Notes: generated from the letters alone by a model not told the origin. DNA of 64,000 nt from Peribacillus frigoritolerans_B (GCF_044762665.1 NZ_JBIWES010000001.1:310001-374000), one strand, 5' to 3'. Shown: positions 15,710-25,810, counted from the stretch's first letter. A program made the numbers and translations.

Positions 15710-17479
15710 ATGAAGAAGAAATCGGGTTTATTCGGCCTGACACTGATGCTGATATTCTCAGCGATTTTCCCGGTACATCACGCTTTTGGAAAAGATGGAG
15801 GGAACAATATCGTGACGAACCAAGTGGTCAATGTCCGTGAAGGTGCAGGTCTCAGTTTCCCTATCGTAAAAAAACTGGAAAAAGGGGAATCGTATCCCAT
15901 TCTGAATGAAGATGGCGACTGGATCGAAATCAGGATCGGCACCGGCAAAACAGGATGGGTTGCCAATTGGTTAGTGGAGAGACAAACGGGGTCTGATACC
16001 AATCAGGTCAAAAAGGAATCCGGACAAGGAATGGTATCAGGCAGCTCCGTCCGCGTCCGTACAGGTCCCGGCACCACATTTCAAACGGTTGGATCCTTGA
16101 GTAAAGGAACTTTTGTTGACATCATTGAAAAGAATGAGAATTGGATAAAGGTCAAAACGGGGGATATCGAAGGCTGGGTATCATCGGACTACTTGGAGCT
16201 TCCTGCCGCATCAGGACATGCAGCGAAGAAAGATTCAACTAAAGAAAAAGAAACGAATCAATCCGTAAAAACCGGGGTAACTTTGGTGGACCGGCTCAAT
16301 GTCCGTTCGGAACCATCGACAAGCAGTGCCTCGCTCGGAAAGCTGAATAAAAATACGTCAGTGACCGTTTACCGGGTTGAAAATGATTGGGCTGAAATTG
16401 ATTTCCAAGGAGTCCGCGGTTGGGTGGCTGAACCTTACATACAAGTAAGCGAAGATAATGTTGATATGAAAAATGATACGGCAGGCGCCACTGCCAGGGT
16501 GACCGCCACGGGTTTAAATGTCAGGAAAGAAGCCTCGCTCTCAAGCAAGGTAATCGGTTCGGTGAACAAGGATGAGACTTACGCCGTGCTGCAAACAAAG
16601 GGAAATATGACACAGATCCGGCTTACTGGTTCAAAAAAGGGCTGGGTCGTGAGTTGGTACCTGGAAAAAGAGAATGTTGAGCAAACTGCGAAGGAAAAAA
16701 AGGTTGATGTAAAAGGAAATAAGATTACCATCATTCATGATGGCACGATACTTAGAAGTGAGCCTGATGGCAACTCGAAGATTGTAGAGCAGGCCAATGC
16801 AGGTGAAACGTTCTCCGCATCAGGTATGGAAGGCGACTGGTATTCCATTAAACTAAAGGGCGGAAAAACAGCTTATGTGGCCGGATGGATCGTGACGATC
16901 GAAGGGAATTCCGAGCAGATCCAACGACCTGGCGTTGAGAAATACCTAAAGGATAAAATCATCGTGATCGATCCCGGTCATGGCGGCAGGGATAGCGGTA
17001 CAATCGGGGTCGGCGGGACACTTGAGAAAAACCTGACGATTCGAACGGCAGAATTGCTGCGTGACAAACTTCAGGCTGCAGGAGCTAAAGTGATCCTGAC
17101 CAGAAGCGGAAATACCTATGTTCCACTCCCTTCCCGGGTCAGCACTTCTCATATACATAACGCGGATGCTTTCATCAGCCTCCATTATGATAGCACCAAG
17201 GACCAGATCACCAGCGGGATAACCACATACTACTATCATGACTACCAGCGTGCGTTGGCAGCTACACTGGCCAATTCGCTCGGTTCCACCATGCAGGTGC
17301 CCAACCGCGGATCACGATACGGGAATTTTCATGTTACCCGTGAAAATAAACGGGTAGCTACACTCATTGAACTAGGTTATTTAAGTAATCCAGTGGAAGA
17401 ATTGACATTAACATCGAATGAGTATCAAGAAAAAATCACATCGGCCATTTATAATGGCTTGGCGCGGTATTTTAAATAA
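15710..17479 (+). CDS. N-acetylmuramoyl-L-alanine amidase with five SH3b domains (YrvJ-like)
   Basis: A secreted cell-wall hydrolase cutting the bond between muramic acid and the stem peptide. A signal peptide begins MKKKSGLFGLTLML and ends near HAFG. Five SH3b repeats follow (starts roughly at residues 33, 105, 185, 262, 338), each with an NVR-type or LRSEP motif and a closing GWV or YVAGW. The C-terminal Amidase_3 domain (about 415-589) has DPGHGG, a Glu in LEKNLT, SLHYD and the late catalytic IELGYLSN. The start at 15710 gives the signal peptide and has GGGAG upstream; in-frame codons further upstream lack that logic. In B. subtilis yrvJ occupies the same place. Confidence 0.93.
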   Translation: MKKKSGLFGLTLMLIFSAIFPVHHAFGKDGGNNIVTNQVVNVREGAGLSFPIVKKLEKGESYPILNEDGDWIEIRIGTGKTGWVANWLVERQTGSDTNQVKKESGQGMVSGSSVRVRTGPGTTFQTVGSLSKGTFVDIIEKNENWIKVKTGDIEGWVSSDYLELPAASGHAAKKDSTKEKETNQSVKTGVTLVDRLNVRSEPSTSSASLGKLNKNTSVTVYRVENDWAEIDFQGVRGWVAEPYIQVSEDNVDMKNDTAGATARVTATGLNVRKEASLSSKVIGSVNKDETYAVLQTKGNMTQIRLTGSKKGWVVSWYLEKENVEQTAKEKKVDVKGNKITIIHDGTILRSEPDGNSKIVEQANAGETFSASGMEGDWYSIKLKGGKTAYVAGWIVTIEGNSEQIQRPGVEKYLKDKIIVIDPGHGGRDSGTIGVGGTLEKNLTIRTAELLRDKLQAAGAKVILTRSGNTYVPLPSRVSTSHIHNADAFISLHYDSTKDQITSGITTYYYHDYQRALAATLANSLGSTMQVPNRGSRYGNFHVTRENKRVATLIELGYLSNPVEELTLTSNEYQEKITSAIYNGLARYFK

Positions 17480-17483
17480 GAAC

Positions 17484-17520
17484 TAGAAAAGCCAGCTTCG
17501 AATCGAAGCTGGCTTTTCTA
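17484..17520 (+). terminator. Terminator behind the amidase gene
   Basis: A near-perfect 17-bp stem (TAGAAAAGCCAGCTTCG with its complement, loop AAT) directly follows the amidase stop. A and T runs on both sides make it potentially bidirectional. Confidence 0.85.
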
Positions 17521-17544
17521 CAAAAAAAAACCTGCCGCAGCAGG
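17521..17544 (-). terminator. dtd terminator
   Basis: Hairpin ACCTGC-TGCG-GCAGGT on the minus strand directly follows the dtd stop and is followed by nine T residues. Confidence 0.8.
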
Positions 17545-17988
17545 TCATTTTTTGCTTTCAAGTATTAATGTGACGGGGCCGTCATTAGTAAGCTGAACAT
17601 CCATCATGGCACCAAATTGACCTGTTTCCGTATGGACGCCTTTTTTGCGCAGTTCCTCGTTGAATGCTTCATATATTTCATTCGCTTCTTCAGGACGGGC
17701 GGCGTCCATGAAGTTCGGTCGACGGCCTTTACGGCAATCGCCGTATAAGGTGAATTGTGAAACTGATAAAATCGAACCTCCCACATCCAATAGTGAGTGG
17801 TTCATCTTTTCATTTTCATCTTCAAATATTCTGAGATTGACAATCTTATCGGCCAAATACGCGGCATCATCGATGGTATCTCCATGTGTGACACCAACCA
17901 ACAAGACTAGACCGCTGTCGATTTGACCGATTATTTGGTCTGCGACGATTACTTTTGCCGCTTTGGAACGTTGTAAAACAACACGCAT
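17545..17988 (-). CDS. dtd: D-aminoacyl-tRNA deacylase
   Basis: A homodimeric proofreading enzyme that hydrolyses D-amino acids (and Gly mischarged on tRNA-Ala) from tRNA. It has 147 residues, the normal size. Family signatures are visible: SQFTLYGDCRKGRRP in the middle and the C-terminal NDGPVTLILES, which carries the cross-subunit GP dipeptide. It sits 15 bp behind relA, as in B. subtilis, and ends in its own terminator. Confidence 0.96.
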   Translation of the reverse strand: MRVVLQRSKAAKVIVADQIIGQIDSGLVLLVGVTHGDTIDDAAYLADKIVNLRIFEDENEKMNHSLLDVGGSILSVSQFTLYGDCRKGRRPNFMDAARPEEANEIYEAFNEELRKKGVHTETGQFGAMMDVQLTNDGPVTLILESKK

Positions 17989-18003
17989 GGCAATAAAAAC
18001 TCC

Positions 18004-20202
18004 TTAGTTCATGATCCTTCTAACGGAATAAACATCTGAAATTTGTTTAATACGGTCGACAACCTTTTGCAAATGGGCAATGTTATGAATATAAATCGAC
18101 ATGTGAATGGTCGCCACTTTATTTCTGTCGGATTTACCTGAGACCGCTGAAATGTTGGTCTTGGTTTCATTTACGGCTTGAAGAACTTCATTCAATAAGC
18201 CCCGACGGTCATAGCCGCTGATTTCAATTTCAACGATGTATTCCTTGCGTTCGTTAATCGTACTTTCCCATTCAACCGGTACAAGGCGATGATCGGCATC
18301 CCCGCTATCCAGGTTCGGGCAATCCTGTCTATGAACTGAAACTCCCCGGCCTTTGGTAATATAACCAACGATTTCGTCCCCTGGTACTGGGTTGCAACAG
18401 CGTGATAAACGGATAAGCAGGTTATCAATACCCGGTACCTGGACACCTGAGTCACGTTTTTTCGATGTATTGGAGAAGGTTTTCAGATCGGCCACCGCTT
18501 CAGAAATATCCGCTTCTTGCTCGACCATTTTCTGCTTACGCCATTTTTCGGTGAGGCGGTTTGCTACCTGAAGGGCCGTTATTCCGTTATATCCGACCGC
18601 TGCATACATATCTTCTTCATTCAGGAAGTTGAACTTATCTGCAACACGCCTGATATTCTCGGCAGTCAGGATTTCCTTCAGGTCGAACTCCATATCCTTG
18701 ATTTCCTTTTCAACAAGCTCTTTGCCTTTTTCGATATTTTCTTCCCGGCGCTGCTTCTTGAAAAATTGGCGGATCTTATTTTTCGCTTGAGATGTTTGCG
18801 TTAGTTTAAGCCAATCCTGACTCGGACCATATGAATGCTTCGATGTTAAGATTTCTATGATGTCGCCAGTTTTCAGTTTATAATCCAGCGGTACCATTTT
18901 CCCGTTCACTTTGGCACCAATCGTTTTGTTTCCGATTTCCGAGTGAATCCGGTAAGCGAAATCAATCGGGTTGGATCCTGATGGCAGTTCGATGACATCG
19001 CCTTTTGGCGTGAAAATAAATACCATATCAGAAAAAAGGTCTATTTTAAGGGATTCCATGAATTCCTCGGCATTAGTCGCATCATCCTGGAATTCAAGAA
19101 TTTCCCGGAACCATGTCAATTTTTCTTCCAGTGAAGGCTGTTCGCCGACATCTTTTCCCTCTTTATAAGCCCAGTGCGCGGCAACCCCGAACTCGGCAAT
19201 GCGATGCATATCCGAGGTGCGGATCTGCACTTCCAGCGGATCGCCTTTCGGTCCGATCACCGTCGTATGAAGCGATTGATACATATTCGGCTTCGGCATC
19301 GCGATATAGTCTTTGAATCGGCCAGGCATCGGCTTCCAGCATGTATGGATGATCCCCAAAACGGCATAGCAATCTTTTATGCTATTGACGACGATCCGAA
19401 CTGCAAGCAAATCATAAATTTCGCTGAACTGCTTATTCTGCAATGCCATTTTGCGATAAATGCTGTATATATGTTTCGGTCTGCCGGAAAGGTCAGCCTT
19501 AATGTTGACTTCCTCAACGTTTTTACGCACTTCATCAATGACTTCTTCCAGATACTTTTCACGTTCTGCACGCTTTTTCTTCATCAAGTTGACGATTCGG
19601 TAATACTGCTGAGGATTCAAATACCTTAGTGCAGTATCTTCAAGTTCCCATTTAATCGTGCTGATACCAAGACGATGGGCAAGCGGTGCGAAAATTTCCA
19701 ACGTCTCGTTCGATATCCTTCGCTGCTTTTCCTGCGGCAAATGCTTCAATGTCCGCATATTATGCAGTCTGTCCGCAAGCTTGATCAAGATGACCCGTAT
19801 ATCCTGGGCCATCGCCACGAACATTTTCCGGTGGTTTTCCGCCTGTTGCTCCTGCTGTGATTTGTACTTGATTTTCCCTAACTTGGTCACGCCATCCACA
19901 AGCATGGCGACTTCAGGACTGAAATTTTCTTCAATATCCTTCAAAGTGATCTCCGTGTCTTCAACAACATCATGTAAAAAACCTGCCGCAATGGTTGCAG
20001 GGTCCATTTCAAGCTCAGCCAGAATGCCCGCCACTTGAATCGGATGAATAATATACGGCTCCCCCGATTTACGGAATTGTTCTCGGTGAGCATACTCTGC
20101 ATACTTAAACGCTCTATGGATAAATTCAGCTTCTTCCGGCTGAAGATATAAGCTGGCCCGTTCTACAACCTGCTCGGCAGTCAATATTTGATCATTAGCC
20201 AT
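18004..20202 (-). CDS. relA: Bifunctional (p)ppGpp synthetase/hydrolase Rel
   Basis: The ribosome-associated long RSH enzyme of the stringent response (732 residues). The N-terminal HD hydrolase domain contains AGFLHDVVEDTE near residue 75-85 and is intact, so it should degrade as well as make alarmone. The synthetase domain includes YQSLHTTVIGPKGDPLE and QIRTSDMHRIAEFG. A TGS domain (FIFTPKGDVIELPSGSNP), a zinc-finger/helical segment with RCCNPVPGDEI, and a C-terminal ACT domain (VEIEISGYDRRGLLNEV) follow. dtd lies directly downstream. A candidate promoter and a hairpin lie in the 280-bp spacer towards apt. Confidence 0.97.
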   Translation of the reverse strand: MANDQILTAEQVVERASLYLQPEEAEFIHRAFKYAEYAHREQFRKSGEPYIIHPIQVAGILAELEMDPATIAAGFLHDVVEDTEITLKDIEENFSPEVAMLVDGVTKLGKIKYKSQQEQQAENHRKMFVAMAQDIRVILIKLADRLHNMRTLKHLPQEKQRRISNETLEIFAPLAHRLGISTIKWELEDTALRYLNPQQYYRIVNLMKKKRAEREKYLEEVIDEVRKNVEEVNIKADLSGRPKHIYSIYRKMALQNKQFSEIYDLLAVRIVVNSIKDCYAVLGIIHTCWKPMPGRFKDYIAMPKPNMYQSLHTTVIGPKGDPLEVQIRTSDMHRIAEFGVAAHWAYKEGKDVGEQPSLEEKLTWFREILEFQDDATNAEEFMESLKIDLFSDMVFIFTPKGDVIELPSGSNPIDFAYRIHSEIGNKTIGAKVNGKMVPLDYKLKTGDIIEILTSKHSYGPSQDWLKLTQTSQAKNKIRQFFKKQRREENIEKGKELVEKEIKDMEFDLKEILTAENIRRVADKFNFLNEEDMYAAVGYNGITALQVANRLTEKWRKQKMVEQEADISEAVADLKTFSNTSKKRDSGVQVPGIDNLLIRLSRCCNPVPGDEIVGYITKGRGVSVHRQDCPNLDSGDADHRLVPVEWESTINERKEYIVEIEISGYDRRGLLNEVLQAVNETKTNISAVSGKSDRNKVATIHMSIYIHNIAHLQKVVDRIKQISDVYSVRRIMN

Positions 20203-20302
20203 TTAATCACCTTAACCCCACTTTAACTGCCACCGGATATGATCCGGATTGAGTATGATTGGTAGCACTTCCCTTTATTCTGCAAAACGTGACAATTTTT
20301 GC

Positions 20303-20330
20303 GAAAAAAAATAAATCCGCTTAAACGGAT
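20303..20330 (-). terminator. Terminator-like hairpin in the relA leader
   Basis: On the minus strand ATCCG and CGGAT (six-nt loop) are followed by TTTATTTTTTTT. It lies between the candidate relA promoter and the relA start, so it could attenuate relA or be a second stop for apt readthrough. The stem is only 5 bp. Confidence 0.4.
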
Positions 20331-20376
20331 AAAAGTGCAAATAAACTTATTAGCAGAAAAACTCTTTATTATTACT

Positions 20377-20405
20377 ATTATCGAAAAAAAAGGCAAGGAT
20401 GTAAA
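20377..20405 (-). promoter_or_regulatory. Candidate relA promoter
   Basis: On the minus strand TTTACA (20400-20405) and GATAAT (20377-20382) are spaced by 17 bp, about 175 bp upstream of relA and downstream of the apt terminator. The rest of the 20203-20483 spacer shows no other gene. Confidence 0.45.
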
Positions 20406-20483
20406 GAGTTAAACGTGTATTTTATTAAGAATAGTGCATTTTTTCACTGGAAATTCGACAAAATCCAGCTAAAATGAGGAAAA

Positions 20484-20515
20484 CAGAAAGAGAGCACCCT
20501 AATCAGAGTGCTCTC
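20484..20515 (-). terminator. apt terminator
   Basis: An 8-bp stem GAGAGCAC / GTGCTCTC (20490-20497 and 20508-20515) is followed on the minus strand by TTTCTGTTTTCC. It lies 5 bp after the apt stop. Confidence 0.75.
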
Positions 20516-20520
20516 CTTTA

Positions 20521-21033
20521 TTAAAAGCTCATTAATGTCAAGACATCATAGCCGTCTAATTTATCTTTTCCATCCAAGTCGGTCAATTCAATAAGGAAGG
20601 CAATCCCGGCTACAATTCCGCCAAGCTGTTCAACCAGTTTGATCGTCGCTTCGATTGTTCCCCCGGTAGCAAGCAAATCATCCGTAATCAGGACACGCTG
20701 TCCCGGTTTAATGGCATCTTTATGGATTGTCAATACATCCTTGCCGTATTCTAATCCATATTCGACTTTTATCGTTTCACGTGGAAGTTTTCCTTCTTTT
20801 CTCACTGGCGCAAAGCCCACTTCCAATGAGTATGCGACTGGACATCCGATAATGAATCCGCGTGCTTCCGGCCCGACCACCAAGTCGATATTTTTATCGC
20901 GAGCATACTCGACGATTTGGTCTGTTGCGTATTTATAAGCTGCGCCGTTATCCATTAATGTTGTAATATCTTTGAAGACGATACCCGGTTTTGGCCAGTC
21001 TTGCACAATTGTTACATATTGCTTTAAATCCAT
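20521..21033 (-). CDS. apt: Adenine phosphoribosyltransferase
   Basis: A purine-salvage enzyme making AMP from adenine and PRPP (170 residues). The PRPP-binding loop RVLITDDLLATGGT and the segment VVGPEARGFIIGCPVAY are diagnostic. The ATG at 21033 lies inside the 3' end of recJ (10-bp overlap) and uses a GAGGAGGAAA site, so it is probably coupled to recJ. The order recJ-apt-relA matches B. subtilis. It ends in a terminator. Confidence 0.97.
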   Translation of the reverse strand: MDLKQYVTIVQDWPKPGIVFKDITTLMDNGAAYKYATDQIVEYARDKNIDLVVGPEARGFIIGCPVAYSLEVGFAPVRKEGKLPRETIKVEYGLEYGKDVLTIHKDAIKPGQRVLITDDLLATGGTIEATIKLVEQLGGIVAGIAFLIELTDLDGKDKLDGYDVLTLMSF

Positions 21034-23399
21034 TGCTTTGTTTCCTCCTCAAGGTCTGTTGCCTCATGAACTAAATAATGATTGAACCAATCGAATAATT
21101 GCTGATAGGAAGAATAAACAAGCTCTTGTTCAAGCTCAAATTGCTCTTTCTTTCTTGTATACGATTCAGATTCACTGAGATCGCGTTTTTTCGCATTGGT
21201 TGTGAGCATAATTAACCCATTCTCTATTGTAACAAAATCAAGCTCAAAAAACACCTTCGAAATGAAATCCACTGTATCTCTAGACCAGCCCCGATATTTG
21301 GCTAGGTCATCACCATATCTTTTCACGTCTAGCGGACCCTTTTTGGCAAGGAAGGCATAAAACCATTTAAAATGATCCCTTGTCGGCATCGTACTTAAGA
21401 AATGGTCCTGTTCATGTGAAAGGTGAGCGTAGATACGAGAAGGGTTCTTATTGGCAACCGCGCGTTTCAAATATTCCCTGGACGGCGGCATGTCCATGAA
21501 TACCAAATGACCTTCGAAGCAGTCGAGCTGCTCAGCATCCAGTTCATTCTTGATAGTAACGAGATCTGGATGGTTTTGCAAAAATGGATATCTGCCATAA
21601 ATATCTTCCGAGAAAATGACGATCTTCCGGTTTTGTACAGGAATGTCGGCAAGCCACTTCTCAGCCTGTCCCTTTCCGCGGTAATCGAATAACTGCCAAT
21701 GGTTCACAGAGACATCCTGGACAAAGATCTGGGGCTTTTTCATATTATTCCACTCATTGATGGAGAGCTCTCCAATAACCGAAACTTCAGCGTGCGGAGC
21801 TATTTCATCGACAAAATGACCGAGACCGAAGCCAACACCGTCAAGTTTGTGTTCTCCACCATCTTCTAGCTGAACCTTCAAGTGATTTTGGTTGGCACCA
21901 ATTTTGCGGACACTTGAAAGCTGTACGGAATCTATCAAAATCTTCGGCTTAGGATTCGTAACCCCAAATGGTGCCAGCAAGCTCATTTCCTGAATCGTTT
22001 GAATGGAAACTTCAGCTAAAGTCGTAGCCCCGTCCAAGTTTGTAATCGGTGTGAAGTCCTCTTCGTTAAGTTGTTCCTTCGCAATCAAGTTCATGCGGTC
22101 CCTAAGCTCCTGAACATCTTCAATTTTCAATGTCATTCCAGCAGCCATCGGATGTCCACCGAAATGAGGCAGCATTTCACGGCATTCGGAAAGACTTTGA
22201 AAAAGATCAAAACCAACGATGCTCCGAGCAGAACCTTTAGCTAATCCCTTTTCCCGGTCATAGCTCAATACGATCGTGGGCCGGTAAAAGCGTTCAACAA
22301 GTTTAGAGGCCACAATCCCCACAACTCCGGCGTTCCAGCCTTCCCTGCCGATGATGAGCACGCCATTGGACTCCGGCGGGAAGTTTTCCTCGACTTCAGC
22401 AATCGCTTCCTCCGCCATTGCTGCAACCATTTCCTGCCGCTCTTTATTGATATCATTGATTTCATTGGCAAGTTCCATTGCTTCTTCCAGACTTTCGGAC
22501 ATCAATAAATCAACAGCGGGATCGGCATCTCCAAGCCGTCCGACAGCATTAATCCTCGGTGCCATTGCAAAGCCGATCGATTCCTCATTCAATGTTTCCT
22601 GCTGGACATTCGCCACTTTCATTAACGCAACGAGTCCCGGGCGGCGAGTCAATCTTAATTGCTCGATGCCTTTCGCGGCAATGACTCGGTTTTCCCCTTG
22701 TAAAGGCACTAAATCCGCTATCGTGCCGATTGCCGCTATTTCAAGCAAATCCTCAGGCAATTCCCCAAGCAAGGCGTGTGCCAGCTTAAATGCGACCCCT
22801 ACTCCGGCAAGGTCTTTAAATGGATAGGAACTGTCCTCAAGTTTAGGATGGATGATCGCCAATGCCTCAGGCAGTTGCGGCCCCGGTTCATGGTGGTCGG
22901 TCAAAATATAATCCATGCCCAGCTCTGCGGCAAGTTTCGCTTCATCGACTGCGGAAATTCCGGTATCGACGGTTATTAATACCTTCACACCTTGCTCAGC
23001 TGCAAGGCGGAATGCCACCGGATTCGGACCATATCCTTCTGTAAACCGATTCGGGATATAAAAATCAACATCGGCCCCCAATCTCGTCAGCGCCGTCATC
23101 ATCACTGTGGTCGATGTCACGCCATCCGCATCATAATCACCGAATATACGTATTTTTTCTCCATTTTGAATGGCTTCTCTTATTCTATATACTGCTTTAT
23201 CCATATCCTTCAATAAAAATGGATCATGAAAAGTTTGATTTTTTACAAATAAAAACGATCGGGCGCTTTCAATCGTATCCAGGCCTCGATTCACAAGCAG
23301 GGCTGCAACCAAAGGTGTGATATGAAGCTCTTCAGCTAGTACAGCAACTTTGTTTTCATCGGCAGTTCGCAAGTTCCACCGGGTTTTTGGCTTTAACAT
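21024..23399 (-). CDS. recJ: Single-stranded-DNA-specific exonuclease RecJ
   Basis: A 5'-3' single-strand DNA exonuclease used in recombination and mismatch repair (791 residues; the Bacillus-type protein is longer than that of E. coli). Metal-binding DHH phosphoesterase motifs are IFGDYDADGVTSTTV near residue 82, ITVDTGIS near 140 and LTDHHEPG near 160. The DHHA1 segment appears as ARSIVGFDLFQ and FGGHPMAAGMTL, followed by an OB domain. The last 230 residues form the extra C-terminal domain of the Bacillales proteins. It starts the recJ-apt unit. Confidence 0.97.
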   Translation of the reverse strand: MLKPKTRWNLRTADENKVAVLAEELHITPLVAALLVNRGLDTIESARSFLFVKNQTFHDPFLLKDMDKAVYRIREAIQNGEKIRIFGDYDADGVTSTTVMMTALTRLGADVDFYIPNRFTEGYGPNPVAFRLAAEQGVKVLITVDTGISAVDEAKLAAELGMDYILTDHHEPGPQLPEALAIIHPKLEDSSYPFKDLAGVGVAFKLAHALLGELPEDLLEIAAIGTIADLVPLQGENRVIAAKGIEQLRLTRRPGLVALMKVANVQQETLNEESIGFAMAPRINAVGRLGDADPAVDLLMSESLEEAMELANEINDINKERQEMVAAMAEEAIAEVEENFPPESNGVLIIGREGWNAGVVGIVASKLVERFYRPTIVLSYDREKGLAKGSARSIVGFDLFQSLSECREMLPHFGGHPMAAGMTLKIEDVQELRDRMNLIAKEQLNEEDFTPITNLDGATTLAEVSIQTIQEMSLLAPFGVTNPKPKILIDSVQLSSVRKIGANQNHLKVQLEDGGEHKLDGVGFGLGHFVDEIAPHAEVSVIGELSINEWNNMKKPQIFVQDVSVNHWQLFDYRGKGQAEKWLADIPVQNRKIVIFSEDIYGRYPFLQNHPDLVTIKNELDAEQLDCFEGHLVFMDMPPSREYLKRAVANKNPSRIYAHLSHEQDHFLSTMPTRDHFKWFYAFLAKKGPLDVKRYGDDLAKYRGWSRDTVDFISKVFFELDFVTIENGLIMLTTNAKKRDLSESESYTRKKEQFELEQELVYSSYQQLFDWFNHYLVHEATDLEEETKQWI

Positions 23400-23505
23400 T
23401 TATTCACCCCTCAACCTACTCATTATACAAAACGAATATACCAGTTTCAATTTTATTTTAAACTCATAATTGGCTGTAATTTCCTATTCAATAAGCTTGG
23501 TTCAA

Positions 23506-23536
23506 CAAAAAAAAGAAGGCTGGCATCATGCCAGCC
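23506..23536 (-). terminator. secDF terminator
   Basis: A GGCTGGCAT / ATGCCAGCC stem (23518-23536) is followed on the minus strand by TTC and eight T residues, 13 bp after the secDF stop. Confidence 0.85.
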
Positions 23537-23548
23537 CCCTCTCCCCTA

Positions 23549-25810
23549 TTAAACTTGTCCTTCAAGACTTTGTTTCTTTTCTTTTGCGGTATTCAGCGGA
23601 CCTTTCTTCTTCAATTCCCTGATTTTCAAATCAAGCCAGAATTGGGAAGCGATCAATAGCGATGAATACACGCCGCATATTAAACCGATAAACAGGGCAA
23701 TGGAGAAGTTGCGGATAGCTTCACTGCCGAAGATCATCAACGCGATGACCGTAATGAGAACGGTCAGAACCGTGTTAATGGATCTCGTCAGCGTTTGCCT
23801 GATACTGATGTTCACAATGTTCTCAAGTTCTTCGACGGTTTTGATTTTACGGCTGAAGCGCAGGTTTTCACGAATACGGTCAAAGGTTACGATCGTATCA
23901 TTGATCGAATAACCGACGATCGTCAGAACCGCAGCAATGAAGGTGATATCCACTTCAAGCCGAGATACACTAAATATCGTGATGATGAAGAATGCATCAT
24001 GTATAAGCGCAACCACGGCTGGTACAGCCATTCGCCATTCAAATCGTATCGATACATACAAAATGATTCCGATTGATGCAATCGCTAAAGCATACATGGC
24101 ATTTTTCGCAAGTTCTTTTCCTACTGTCGGTGATACGGTGCTGACATTCGGTTCTGCTCCGTAATCCTTCTTGAAATGGTCCTTCAATTCAGCAATCTCT
24201 TGCTTATCAAGGACACCGACTGTCCGAACGACAGCATTTTTATTGTCTTGTCCAGCGAGCCTGACATCCTTGATATCCTTCTCATCAATACCGACCTTGC
24301 CCATTTCGGTTTTAACTTGCTGAGTCGTCAAGACGTCTTTGGAGGCAATCTCGATTCGGGTACCGCTCGTGAAATCAATCCCAAGATTCAATCTGAAGAC
24401 GAGCAGGAAAATGATCCCGATAATGGTGACACCGATTGAAATGCCATAAAAAACTTTCCGATATTTGACGAAATCGATTTTATCAAAGCGTGTCGGCAAT
24501 GACATTAAATCCATTTTCTCGGATAAATCGTGAATGTATTTCTTCTTCACGCCAAACCATGATGTACGTTTGTCCAAGAACCCGCTATTCACCCACAGGC
24601 TCATGAAGAGGCGTGTGCCGTAGACGGCTGTAATGAAACTCATTAAAATCGAAATGATCAAAGTGGTAGCAAACCCTTTAACCGAGCTTGTTCCATAATA
24701 GAACAGAACGGCAGCAGCAAGTAAGGTCGTTAAGTTCGCATCCGTGATCGTAGCAAGTGAGTTTTTCGTACCTTCTTTATAAGCCGCTTTAACGGATCTG
24801 CCAAGTTTCAATTCATCCCTGATTCGTTCATACGTTATGATATTGGCATCGACGGCCATCCCGACCCCGAGTACCAGTGCCGCAATACCAGGCAGCGTAA
24901 GGACTGCATTCATCCAATCAAACACTAATAGCGTCAAGAAAATGTAGATGCTTAAAGTGACGACTGCAATGAATCCCGGGAAGCGGTAATACACAAGCAT
25001 GAAGATAAAAACAAGTGCAATTCCGATGATTCCTGCAAAAATAGTATCATTCAGTGCACCTGCACCAAATTGGGCACCTACAGAGGTGGAGTACTTTTCT
25101 TTTAAATCTACAGGCAGGGCACCAGCATCCAGAAGATCTGCCAGCTCTTTTGCTTCTTCCACCGTAAATTGACCGGTGATATACACCTTCTTCGTATTGA
25201 AAACTTCACTGACAGCTGGAGCTGAAATCATATTGTCCTGAGAAGCCGTATCTTTAATGGAATCTTTTCCTTCCTCGAAATCCAACCAGATTGCAAGGAC
25301 ATTAGTCGGACTTTCCATCGAGGATATTTTTTGAGTGATTTCTTTAAACTTTTTCTCATCTTTCAGCGTGACTTCGACAACCGGTTGATTATCTTGGAAC
25401 GTTTGTTTCGCGCCGCCTTCTTTCAGGTCGGCACCGGTCATCATTTCCTTATCGTTGTAATCACGGAAGGATAATTTAGCTTGTGTCGAAAGGATTTCCC
25501 GAGCGTTGTTTTGGTCTTTGACTCCGGCCAATTGAACGCGAATCCGGTCTTTCCCTTCAATTTGAATGTTAGGTTCATTAACGCCCAAAACATCGACACG
25601 CTTCAAAAGTGAGCTTACTGTAGCCTTCAAAACATCGGGGGTGATCTTTTCCCCATTCAGCGGTTTTACTTCATATAACACTTCAAAACCGCCTTGAAGA
25701 TCAAGACCCAGCTTGATATCCTTTAGGATTCCTTTTGAAGTCGTCCCCATCGCTGCGAAAATCAAAAGTGCGATTAGAAAAAACGCAACGATCCTGCTTC
25801 TTTTTACCAT
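23549..25810 (-). CDS. secDF: Fused protein translocase subunit SecDF
   Basis: A membrane component that uses the proton gradient to help complete Sec-dependent export. At 753 residues it is the fused SecD-SecF form seen in Bacillus. The SecD half has the start GLDLQGGFEVLYEV, a long extracellular domain (about 60-260) and helices with TLPGIAALVLGVGMAVDANI; the SecF half has LGIDFTSGTRIEI and TIVGYSINDTIVTFDRIRE. Twelve membrane helices are expected. The tail GPLNTAKEKKQSLEGQV is cytoplasmic. yajC, its functional partner, lies 3.5 kb away on the same strand. Confidence 0.97.
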   Translation of the reverse strand: MVKRSRIVAFFLIALLIFAAMGTTSKGILKDIKLGLDLQGGFEVLYEVKPLNGEKITPDVLKATVSSLLKRVDVLGVNEPNIQIEGKDRIRVQLAGVKDQNNAREILSTQAKLSFRDYNDKEMMTGADLKEGGAKQTFQDNQPVVEVTLKDEKKFKEITQKISSMESPTNVLAIWLDFEEGKDSIKDTASQDNMISAPAVSEVFNTKKVYITGQFTVEEAKELADLLDAGALPVDLKEKYSTSVGAQFGAGALNDTIFAGIIGIALVFIFMLVYYRFPGFIAVVTLSIYIFLTLLVFDWMNAVLTLPGIAALVLGVGMAVDANIITYERIRDELKLGRSVKAAYKEGTKNSLATITDANLTTLLAAAVLFYYGTSSVKGFATTLIISILMSFITAVYGTRLFMSLWVNSGFLDKRTSWFGVKKKYIHDLSEKMDLMSLPTRFDKIDFVKYRKVFYGISIGVTIIGIIFLLVFRLNLGIDFTSGTRIEIASKDVLTTQQVKTEMGKVGIDEKDIKDVRLAGQDNKNAVVRTVGVLDKQEIAELKDHFKKDYGAEPNVSTVSPTVGKELAKNAMYALAIASIGIILYVSIRFEWRMAVPAVVALIHDAFFIITIFSVSRLEVDITFIAAVLTIVGYSINDTIVTFDRIRENLRFSRKIKTVEELENIVNISIRQTLTRSINTVLTVLITVIALMIFGSEAIRNFSIALFIGLICGVYSSLLIASQFWLDLKIRELKKKGPLNTAKEKKQSLEGQV

